From Zoogloea sp. (GTDB lineage: Bacteria > Pseudomonadota > Gammaproteobacteria > Burkholderiales > Rhodocyclaceae), in NCBI GenBank assembly GCA_016790385.1, contig JAEUNV010000039.1, positions 1 to 5,056 on the forward strand: a DNA stretch of 5,056 bases. Direction: 5' to 3'. Both the position numbers and the translations under genes were made by a program. The notes below the pieces were generated by a model. The model had not been told where the DNA came from and ran no database searches. It saw nothing but the letters and a program-made list of their open reading frames with translations. Positions 1 through 5,056 of this stretch are shown in pieces; the stretch's first letter is position 1; every line of letters begins with the position of its first letter.

Positions 1-143
1 AGGCGGAATTGTTCGTGGGCCCGGGGGTCGGCGTTGCGATCAGGGTGCCAGCGCATGGCCAGCCGCTTGAAGGCGCGCTTGATCTCGGCCGCACTGGCAC
101 TGGGGGTGACCCCCAGGATCTGGTGGAAATCGGGTTCAGACAT
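1..143 (-). CDS. J-domain (DnaJ-like) co-chaperone, N-terminal fragment
   Basis: Reading leftward from the ATG at 143 gives 47 complete codons before the window edge, so the gene is partial at its 3' end. The translation begins MSEPDFHQILGVTPSASAAE and continues through a basic helix (about residues 20-31) to WHPDRN, with the HPD tripeptide at residues 33-35. This is the classic helix I / helix II / HPD layout of a J domain, starting at the very N-terminus. J domains stimulate the ATPase of Hsp70 (DnaK) in the cytoplasm. What follows the J domain lies outside the window, so it cannot be told whether this is full DnaJ, CbpA or a small J-domain-only protein. The start is chosen because ATG directly precedes the conserved D-F/Y-x-x-I-L-G-V motif. 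No strong Shine-Dalgarno site precedes it, only a weak TGAA. It is divergent from the beta-helix gene. J-domain identity is firm; specific function is open. Confidence 0.9.
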   Translation of the reverse strand, partial: MSEPDFHQILGVTPSASAAEIKRAFKRLAMRWHPDRNADPRAHEQFR

Positions 144-193
144 TTCAGTATTCTAATCGGCACGGGCCGTTTGATGGCCGAAACGGGGGGTGC
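144..193. promoter_or_regulatory. Divergent intergenic region between J-domain and beta-helix genes
   Basis: These 50 bp separate two divergent start codons and must carry, or lie next to, the start signals for both genes. An AT-rich patch at 149-157 contains hexamers one mismatch from the sigma-70 -10 consensus in each direction: TCTAAT at 152-157 on plus and TAGAAT at 155-150 on minus. No convincing -35 box sits at the right distance for either. The minus-strand hexamer is only about 7 nt from its ATG, which would give a near-leaderless transcript. A run of six G at 185-190 is the only purine-rich patch before the beta-helix ATG and leaves a short 3-nt spacer. The role as a bidirectional regulatory region is inferred from gene layout; the boxes are weak. 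Confidence 0.35.
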
Positions 194-1402
194 ATGGGTG
201 AACAGTTGCATTATTGGGGATGCCTCTGGCTGGCCTTGATCGGGCTCACTCCCGGTGGTGTTGCAGCCGAAACCTGGCGGGTCGGACCGGATGAAAGGTT
301 GCAGTCGGTTGCGGAGGCGGCTGCGCGGGCCCGGGACGGCGATACCGTCGAGATCGTCGCTGCAACCTATGCGGGTGACGTGGCCGTATGGCCCCAGAAG
401 CGCCTGACCCTCCGTGGGGTGGGCGGGCGACCGCGCCTGGTGGCTGCGGGGCAGGCCGCGGAGGGGAAGGGGATCTGGGTGATGCGCGGCGATGAAGTGG
501 TGGTGGACAACATCGCCTTCGAGGGGGCGCGCGGACCCAACCGCAATGGCTCGGGGATTCGCCACGAAGAGGGCGCGCTGACTGTGCGCAACTGTGTGTT
601 TCGTGACAATGAGATGGGCATTCTCACGGCTAACAAGGCATCGCTGAGCCTGGTTGTGGAGGATTCCGAGTTCTCCCACGGTGTTCTTGTGACGCCGCGC
701 ATCAGTCATCTGCTCTACGCCGGGCGAATCGGGCGGCTGGAGGTGCGAGGCAGCTACTTCCATCATGGCCGCATTGGCCATTTGCTGAAAAGCCGCGCCC
801 GGGTAAGTGTGATTGAATACAGCCGCCTTACGGACGAGCTTGAAGGGCAGGCCAGCTACGAGCTCGATTTTCCCGATGGCGGGCAGGTTTTCCTGGTTGG
901 CAATCTGGTCAGGCAATCAGTGGGAACGGAGAACCGACGCATGATCGCATTCGGGGCGGAGGGCCTCCAGCATGACGATAATGTGCTGGCCCTGGCCAGT
1001 AACACGCTGGTGGATGATGTGCGCGAAGGCGGTGAGTTTGTGACCGTGTGGTCTCCCGAGCGAGTCCAGGTCGTGGCGGTGAATAACTTGCTGGTGGGCG
1101 GGTGCGCCGGCAGCCTGTGTCCGGACTCCGTGTTCCGGCGAAATCTGCCTGAGATGGAGGGAGAGACCGCCGAAGTGGAGGGGGAGGGAAACGTGCAGGT
1201 TGTTGGTATGGAAACGCGGGCGGCGCTGGAAGCACGTGGGTTTCGCCCGGTGGCAGGTGAGGCGTGGGCGGTAAAGCTTGCAGCGCCTGTGATGTTTCAC
1301 GGGCGGACGCTTGTCCCGACCCGCGAACACGCGTCCCCCGTCGGAACCCGTCCACTGCCAGTTACCGAACAAATTACGGTGCCGGGCGCCTTTCAGCCTT
1401 AG
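194..1402 (+). CDS. Exported right-handed parallel beta-helix repeat protein
   Basis: This 402-residue protein starts with a probable Sec signal peptide: a hydrophobic stretch at about residues 10-19 and a V-A-A cleavage site before E26, so the mature protein should be periplasmic or secreted. Residues about 35-85 resemble the usual N-terminal entry of parallel beta-helix proteins (a 'DGDTVEI' turn, then L-T-L-R-G). Short rungs follow: V-V-V-D-N-I-A-F at 102-109, L-T-V-R-N-C-V-F at 129-136, V-V-E-D-S-E-F at 154-160, L-E-V-R-G-S-Y-F at 182-189, and N-T-L-V near 270. Such folds occur in polysaccharide lyases, epimerases and surface adhesins. I see no recognisable pectate-lyase catalytic signature, so no substrate is assigned. 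G-H-L-L-K-S-R-A at 195-202 is a distinctive polar patch. C304 and C309 lie close enough for a disulfide in the exported protein. The final ~25 residues (S-P-V-G-T-R-P ... P-G-A-F) look like a normal helix-ending tail, so the gene appears intact. The n-region (MGEQLHYWG) lacks Lys or Arg, which is unusual, but no in-frame start codon exists between 149 and 194. Its stop adjoins the convergent spoVR stop. Confidence 0.8.
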   Translation: MGEQLHYWGCLWLALIGLTPGGVAAETWRVGPDERLQSVAEAAARARDGDTVEIVAATYAGDVAVWPQKRLTLRGVGGRPRLVAAGQAAEGKGIWVMRGDEVVVDNIAFEGARGPNRNGSGIRHEEGALTVRNCVFRDNEMGILTANKASLSLVVEDSEFSHGVLVTPRISHLLYAGRIGRLEVRGSYFHHGRIGHLLKSRARVSVIEYSRLTDELEGQASYELDFPDGGQVFLVGNLVRQSVGTENRRMIAFGAEGLQHDDNVLALASNTLVDDVREGGEFVTVWSPERVQVVAVNNLLVGGCAGSLCPDSVFRRNLPEMEGETAEVEGEGNVQVVGMETRAALEARGFRPVAGEAWAVKLAAPVMFHGRTLVPTREHASPVGTRPLPVTEQITVPGAFQP

Positions 1403-1405
1403 TCA
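1400..1405. other. Abutting convergent stop codons
   Basis: The beta-helix gene ends with TAG at 1400-1402 and the spoVR gene ends with TGA on the minus strand, read as TCA at 1403-1405 on plus. There is no untranslated base between the two genes. Any 3' end signal for either transcript therefore lies within the other coding sequence. I found no stem-loop plus T-run on either strand near the junction. Confidence 0.9.
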
Positions 1406-2938
1406 GTTCTTGTCTGTCTTGCGTCTGTCCTGGTGGCGTTCATACAAGACTTCGACACGTCCATCCTCGTGGGCCACCTCCATCTTCACCGCAAAACCCC
1501 ACAAGCGCGCGACGTGCTTGATGACCTCCTCGGATGAATCGCTGAGGGGGCGGCGGAGATAGGCCTGGTGACGCAGGGTGAGGGAGCGGTCACCGCGGAG
1601 GTCGACGTTCCAGACTTGCAGATTAGGTTCCCGGCTGCCGAGGTTGTAGTTGTCGGAGAGAATCTCCCGCACCTTGCGGTAGCCCGCTTCGTCGTGGATC
1701 GCCGAGACCTTGAGTTTGCCCTCGTGGTCGTCATCCAGAATGGCAAAGAGGCGGAAGTCGCGCATGACCTTTGGCGACAGAAACTGGGCGATGAAGCTCT
1801 CATCCTTGAAGTTACGCATGGCGAAGTCGAAGGTCTCGCGCCAGTCACTGCCGGCGATGTCAGGAAACCAGTAGCGGTCTTCGTCGGTGGGGTGCTCACA
1901 GATGCGCCGGATGTCCTGCCACATGGCAAAACCCAAGGCATAGGGGTTGAGGCCCCGATACCAGGGCTCGTTATAGGCCGGCTGATAGACGACATTGGTG
2001 TGGGAGTGCAGAAACTCCATCATGAAGCTGTCGGTAAGCAGACCTTCGTCGAAAAGGGTATTGATTAGGGTGTAGTGCCAGTAGGTGGCCCAGCCTTCGT
2101 TCATCACCTGGGTCTGCCGCTGCGGAAAGAAGTATTGGCCGATCTTGCGCACGATGCGCACGACTTCCCGTTGCCAGGGTTCGAGGAGCGGTGCGTTCTT
2201 CTCGATGAAGTAAAGCAGGTTTTCCTGGGGCTCGGGCGGAAAGCGCCGGGCCTCGACCGTTTGGGTTTTGATCTGCTGGGCGGGCAGGGTACGCCACAGG
2301 TCATTGACCTGGCTCTGGAGGTATTCGGCCCGCTCGCGCTGTCGGGTCAACTCCTTGGTCAGTGAGAGCTTGGCCGGGCGTTTGTAACGGTCCACACCCA
2401 CATTCATCAGGGCGTGGCAGGAATCGAGGAGGAGTTCCACTTCTTCTTCGCCGTAGCGTTCCTCGCATTCGCTGAGGTAATTGCGGGCAAAGAGCAGATA
2501 GTCAACGATGGCGTCGGCGTTGGTCCATTGGCGGAAAAGGTAGTTGCCCTTGAAGAAGCTGTTATGGCCGTAGGCGGCGTGAGCAATCACCAAGGCTTGC
2601 ATCGTCATGGTGTTTTCTTCCATGAGATAGGCGATGCAGGGGTTTGAGTTGATGACGATCTCGTAGGCCAGGCCCATCTGCCCGCGCCGATAGCCCTTTT
2701 CGGTCTGCAGGAAGCTCTTGCCGAAGGACCAGTGGTGGTAGTTCACCGGCATTCCGACGGACGAGTAGGCGTCCATCATCTGCTCAGAGGTGATCAGCTC
2801 AATCTGGTTGGGGTAGGTGTCCAGCCCATAGTTGCGCGCCACCCGGTCGATCTCGGCGTGATAGGCCTCGATGAGTTCGAACGTCCATTCGCCGGGAGCC
2901 GGGAGGGGCTGCTTTCGCTTTTGTCGTTTGGCGCTCAT
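1403..2938 (-). CDS. ycgB: SpoVR family protein (YcgB-like)
   Basis: The 511-residue product matches the usual length of the family (about 510 in E. coli YcgB). Recognisable SpoVR stretches are the N-terminal W-T-F-E-L-I-E segment (18-24), P-V-N-Y-H-H-W-S-F-G-K (64-74), Y-E-I-V-I-N-S-N-P (92-100), A-H-A-A-Y-G-H-N-S-F-F (119-129), M-N-E-G-W-A-T-Y-W-H (279-288) and N-P-Y-A-L-G (331-336), followed by a smaller C-terminal domain from about 390. The name comes from Bacillus stage V sporulation protein R, needed for spore cortex formation. Non-sporulating proteobacteria carry it with prkA and yeaH and its biochemistry is poorly defined. No signal peptide or membrane segment is visible; the N-terminus is very basic (KRQKRKQ), so it is probably cytoplasmic. 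Its ATG overlaps the yeaH stop as ATGA and no good Shine-Dalgarno site precedes it (AAAGAAAC only), which suggests translational coupling to yeaH. It is the last gene of the operon. Family call is firm; molecular function is not. Confidence 0.95.
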   Translation of the reverse strand: MSAKRQKRKQPLPAPGEWTFELIEAYHAEIDRVARNYGLDTYPNQIELITSEQMMDAYSSVGMPVNYHHWSFGKSFLQTEKGYRRGQMGLAYEIVINSNPCIAYLMEENTMTMQALVIAHAAYGHNSFFKGNYLFRQWTNADAIVDYLLFARNYLSECEERYGEEEVELLLDSCHALMNVGVDRYKRPAKLSLTKELTRQRERAEYLQSQVNDLWRTLPAQQIKTQTVEARRFPPEPQENLLYFIEKNAPLLEPWQREVVRIVRKIGQYFFPQRQTQVMNEGWATYWHYTLINTLFDEGLLTDSFMMEFLHSHTNVVYQPAYNEPWYRGLNPYALGFAMWQDIRRICEHPTDEDRYWFPDIAGSDWRETFDFAMRNFKDESFIAQFLSPKVMRDFRLFAILDDDHEGKLKVSAIHDEAGYRKVREILSDNYNLGSREPNLQVWNVDLRGDRSLTLRHQAYLRRPLSDSSEEVIKHVARLWGFAVKMEVAHEDGRVEVLYERHQDRRKTDKN

Positions 2939-4203
2939 GCGAGTTTCTTTTTGAAGAGTTCGCGGAATACCGGGTAGATGTCCGGCAGGCCTTCAATGTG
3001 TTGCATGGCGAAGTTGTCGTGCGCGCCCACCAGTTTCTCGTACTCACGCCAGAGGTTCTGGGGTTCGCCCGGGGTGATCTCGATATAAGCGAAATACTGG
3101 AGGAAGGGCAGGATGGTATCGGCTAGCAGTTCGCGGCAGTGCGGTGAGTCGTTCTCCCAGTTGTCGCCGTCGGAGGCCTGCGCGCCATAGACGTTCCAGG
3201 CGCCATTGAGGTAGCGCTGATGCAGGATCTCCTTCATCAGTTCGATTGCGCTGGATACCACCGTCCCCCCGGACTCCCGGGAGTGGAAGAAGTCTTCCTC
3301 GTTGACTTCCTTTGCCACGGTGTGATGCCGGATGAAGACCACCTCGATGTGCTCGTAGGTGCGGGTAAGGAACAGGTAGAGCAGCATGAAGAAGCGCTTG
3401 GCAGTGGCCTTCTTGCCCTCGTCCATGGAGCCGGATACGTCCATGATGCAAAACATCACGGCTTGGGTGGTTGGCTTGGGGATCTTGACCCGGTTGTTGT
3501 AGCGCAGGTCGAAACTGTCGATGAAGGGTATCGCTTCGATCTTGGCGCGCAGGACGCCGATTTCGTCCTTGAGGCGGATGATCTCCGGGTCGTCCTCCGG
3601 GAGGGTTTCTCGGAGCTCTTCAAGCTGCTTCTGGAGATCCCGCAGTCGCCCCTGGTATGGCGACGCAAGCGCGAGGCGGCGGCCCAGCGCTCCGCGCAGG
3701 GAGCGCACCACGTTGATGTTGGCCGGGGTGCCGTCGTTGGTAAAACCCGCGCGCTGGCTCTTGTATTCCTGAATGCGGGCGAGCTGAGTCTTTACCAGAT
3801 TGGGGAGGGCCAGATCGTCGAAGAAGACATCCAGAAATTCCTCTCGGGACAGATTGAAGACAAAATCGTCTTCACCTTCGCCTTCCTTGCTGGCTTTGCC
3901 CTTGCCGGACCCGCCACCTCCGCCGCCTTGTGGGCGATTGATCTGATCGCCGGACGAAAACTGATCGTTGCCGGTGAATATCGTTTCCCAGATGCCGCCC
4001 CGGCCATGATGAAACTGGGGTTCGGACAAGTCCTTCGAGGGAATGGAGACACTTTCGCCGTTGTCCAGATCCTTGATGGACCGGCCTGCGATTGCATCAG
4101 CCACCGCCTCGCGGATCTGGCCCTTGAAGCGGCGCATGAATCGCTGCCGGTTCACAGCACTCTTGTTCTTGCTGTCGAACCGGCGGTCGATGATACGTAC
4201 CAT
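2935..4203 (-). CDS. yeaH: UPF0229 von Willebrand A domain protein YeaH
   Basis: The 422-residue protein resembles E. coli YeaH (about 427 residues) from end to end, starting with I-D-R-R-F and V-N-R-Q-R-F-M-R-R near residues 5-25. An N-terminal region with E-S-V-S-I-P (50-55) and F-H-H-G-R-G-G (64-70) is followed by a Gly-rich, charged linker (91-112, six consecutive Gly at 93-98). A helical, heptad-like stretch at about 185-224 is probably a coiled coil. The VWA domain begins at about 246 with D-V-S-G-S-M (D255, S257, S259), the metal-ion-dependent adhesion site. The likely remaining MIDAS ligands are T314 in S-G-G-T and D345 in A-S-D-G-D. VWA proteins paired with AAA+ ATPases often act as metal-dependent adaptors, so a partnership with PrkA is a reasonable inference. 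YeaH and the kinase YeaG are linked to nutrient-starvation survival in E. coli. No signal peptide is seen. The start at 4203 is supported by GGGAGG five nt upstream. The gene is intact and overlaps spoVR by 4 nt. Confidence 0.96.
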   Translation of the reverse strand: MVRIIDRRFDSKNKSAVNRQRFMRRFKGQIREAVADAIAGRSIKDLDNGESVSIPSKDLSEPQFHHGRGGIWETIFTGNDQFSSGDQINRPQGGGGGGSGKGKASKEGEGEDDFVFNLSREEFLDVFFDDLALPNLVKTQLARIQEYKSQRAGFTNDGTPANINVVRSLRGALGRRLALASPYQGRLRDLQKQLEELRETLPEDDPEIIRLKDEIGVLRAKIEAIPFIDSFDLRYNNRVKIPKPTTQAVMFCIMDVSGSMDEGKKATAKRFFMLLYLFLTRTYEHIEVVFIRHHTVAKEVNEEDFFHSRESGGTVVSSAIELMKEILHQRYLNGAWNVYGAQASDGDNWENDSPHCRELLADTILPFLQYFAYIEITPGEPQNLWREYEKLVGAHDNFAMQHIEGLPDIYPVFRELFKKKLA

Positions 4204-4264
4204 TCGAGCCTCCCGAATCAGCTGCGTGGGCAGCCCGCCCTAAGACAGGCTGGCCGGTGGGGCG
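4204..4264 (-). other. prkA-yeaH intergenic spacer
   Basis: This 61-bp gap separates the prkA stop from the yeaH ATG. Besides the ribosome binding site at its yeaH end, it holds only short GC-rich inverted repeats, for example GCTG/CAGC at 4221-4234. There is no long stem followed by a T-run, so no intrinsic terminator is seen, and read-through from prkA into yeaH and spoVR is expected. I see no convincing separate promoter for yeaH. Confidence 0.5.
4209..4214 (-). promoter_or_regulatory. Shine-Dalgarno site of yeaH
   Basis: Read on the minus strand this is GGGAGG, followed by a 5-nt spacer (CTCGA) and the ATG at 4203. It fits the anti-SD consensus well and fixes the yeaH start at the residue expected from the family (M-V-R-I-I-D-R-R). 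It is the clearest ribosome binding site in the window, in contrast to the weak one before spoVR. Confidence 0.75.
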
Positions 4265-5056
4265 TCAGGATGACTTGCGGACGCGCAAGTACCATTCGCA
4301 TAGCAGGCGAACCTGCTTCTCGGTGTAGCCCTTTTCGATCATGCGGTTGACGAAATTCTGGTGCTTTTTCTGTTCATCGCCCGAGGCCTTGGCATTGAAG
4401 CTGATGACCGGCAGCAGATCTTCGGTATTGGAGAACATCTTCTTCTCTATCACCGCACGCAGCTTTTCGTAACTCGTCCAGCTCGGATTCTTGCCCGCAT
4501 TCTTGGCGCGGGCGCGCAGCACGAAGTTGACCACCTCGTTGCGGAAATCCTTGGGGTTGCTGATGCCCGCCGGTTTCTCAATCTTCTCCAACTCATCATT
4601 GAGGGCATTGCGATCGAGGATCTCGCCGGTGTTCTGATCCCGGTATTCCTGGTCCTGGATCCAGAAGTCGGCATAGGTGACGTAACGGTCGAAGATGTTC
4701 TGCCCGTATTCGCTGTAGCTCTCCAGGTAGGCGGTCTGGATTTCTTTGCCGATGAACTCGGCGTAACGGGGGGCGAGGAACTCCTTGATGAAGGCCAGGT
4801 ACTTGGCTTCATGCTCTGGCGGGTACTGCTCCTGGGCGATCTGCTGCTCGAGCACGTACATCAGGTGCACGGGGTTGGCCGCGACTTCCCGATGGTCGAA
4901 GTTGAAAACCTTGGACAACACCTTGAAGGCGAAGCGTGTCGATAAGCCGGTCATGCCTTCGTCGACACCGGCGTAGTCACGGTACTCCTGGTAGCTCTTG
5001 GCCTTGGGGTCGGTGTCTTTGAGGTTTTCACCGTCATAGACGCGCATTTTGGAGAA
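4265..5056 (-). CDS. prkA: PrkA AAA+/serine protein kinase-like protein, C-terminal part
   Basis: The frame is open from the right window edge to the TGA at 4265-4267, giving the last 263 residues of a protein that is about 640 residues long in E. coli (YeaG). The Met encoded at 5047 is internal: the frame continues upstream as F-S-K and aligns with the middle of PrkA, not its start. Recognisable family stretches include M-R-V-Y-D-G-E, D-T-D-P-K-A-K-S, Y-R-D-Y-A-G-V-D-E-G-M, L-S-T-R-F-A-F-K, F-I-G-K-E-I-Q-T-A-Y-L-E-S-Y, Y-A-D-F-W-I-Q-D-Q-E-Y, G-I-S-N-P-K-D-F-R-N-E and the terminal W-Y-L-R-V-R-K-S-S. The N-terminal AAA+ domain with Walker motifs lies outside the window and cannot be assessed. 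PrkA proteins are cytoplasmic; kinase activity is reported for some members and ATP-dependent protease activity has been proposed for the Bacillus one. This is the upstream gene of the prkA-yeaH-spoVR module, so the operon promoter is beyond the window. The visible part shows no frameshift or gap. Confidence 0.96.
   Translation of the reverse strand, partial: FSKMRVYDGENLKDTDPKAKSYQEYRDYAGVDEGMTGLSTRFAFKVLSKVFNFDHREVAANPVHLMYVLEQQIAQEQYPPEHEAKYLAFIKEFLAPRYAEFIGKEIQTAYLESYSEYGQNIFDRYVTYADFWIQDQEYRDQNTGEILDRNALNDELEKIEKPAGISNPKDFRNEVVNFVLRARAKNAGKNPSWTSYEKLRAVIEKKMFSNTEDLLPVISFNAKASGDEQKKHQNFVNRMIEKGYTEKQVRLLCEWYLRVRKSS

Noticed and set aside
165..179. GGCC-7 nt-GGCC inverted repeat in the divergent intergenic region, a possible operator
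   Set aside because: Half-sites are only 4 bp and GGCC is itself a common palindrome in GC-rich DNA, so there is no support for a regulator site.
1300..1323. Hairpin with GGAC-GCTT-GTCC core and CGGG/CCCG outer stem, preceded by a GTGA/TCAC repeat at 1289-1300
   Set aside because: It could serve as a 3' end structure for the minus-strand operon, but it has an internal loop, no adjacent T-run on either strand, and sits in beta-helix coding sequence. Chance pairing in GC-rich DNA is sufficient.
1378..1393. GGTG/CGCC stem followed by TTT at the end of the beta-helix gene
   Set aside because: The stem is only 4 bp with a wobble pair and the T-run is 3 nt, too weak for an intrinsic terminator, and it lies within the coding frame.
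1568..2068. Plus-strand open frame of 166 codons opposite spoVR
   Set aside because: It is a compositional shadow of spoVR with no ribosome binding site or recognisable domain.
3220..4350. Long open frame on the plus strand (376 codons) antisense to yeaH and its flanks
   Set aside because: It lies opposite yeaH, a strongly recognisable conserved gene, and spans its intergenic region. Its translation shows no family motif. Long antisense frames are expected in GC-rich genes with G/C at third positions.
4361..4945. Plus-strand open frame of 194 codons opposite prkA
   Set aside because: The minus strand encodes clear PrkA sequence across the whole interval; the plus translation is a hydrophobic shadow rich in Leu, Val and Gly.
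4265..5047. Reading prkA as a complete 260-residue gene starting at the ATG at 5047
   Set aside because: The frame stays open to the window edge and the sequence matches the C-terminal part of a protein of about 640 residues, so the Met is internal and the gene is truncated only by the window.

Overview
The window looks like a GC-rich proteobacterial chromosome, most likely from a gammaproteobacterium. The basis is that YeaH, YcgB/SpoVR and the PrkA C-terminus all resemble, from memory, the E. coli proteins almost end to end in length and motif order. No sequence search was run, so genus is not assigned. I see no mobile element, CRISPR array, tRNA or rRNA. Coding density is very high.

Layout, left to right. 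(1) Positions 1-143, minus strand: the N-terminus of a J-domain (DnaJ-like) protein with an intact HPD motif, cut by the window edge. (2) A 50-bp divergent intergenic region, 144-193. (3) Positions 194-1402, plus strand: a predicted exported right-handed parallel beta-helix protein of 402 residues. (4) Positions 1403-5056, minus strand: the three-gene cassette prkA (yeaG, C-terminal 263 residues only), yeaH and spoVR/ycgB, transcribed right to left. YeaH and SpoVR overlap by 4 nt (ATGA). PrkA and YeaH are separated by 61 bp that hold a good Shine-Dalgarno site.

The three cassette proteins are a PrkA-type AAA+/serine kinase-like protein, a von Willebrand A (MIDAS) protein of the UPF0229 family and a SpoVR-family protein. 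They recur together in many bacteria and are associated with stationary-phase, starvation or sporulation physiology, but their joint biochemical activity is poorly defined. The tight packing here argues for a stoichiometric or sequentially acting module. The beta-helix gene converges on the cassette with its stop codon directly adjoining the spoVR stop codon (TAG|TCA), so the two transcripts must end inside each other's genes or overlap. Nothing in the sequence shows that the beta-helix protein works with the cassette.

The most interesting points are the compact kinase/VWA/SpoVR operon, a His/Glu-rich pattern in SpoVR that could be a metal site, the zero-gap convergent gene end, and a beta-helix protein of unknown substrate. 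I do not see a clearly new system.
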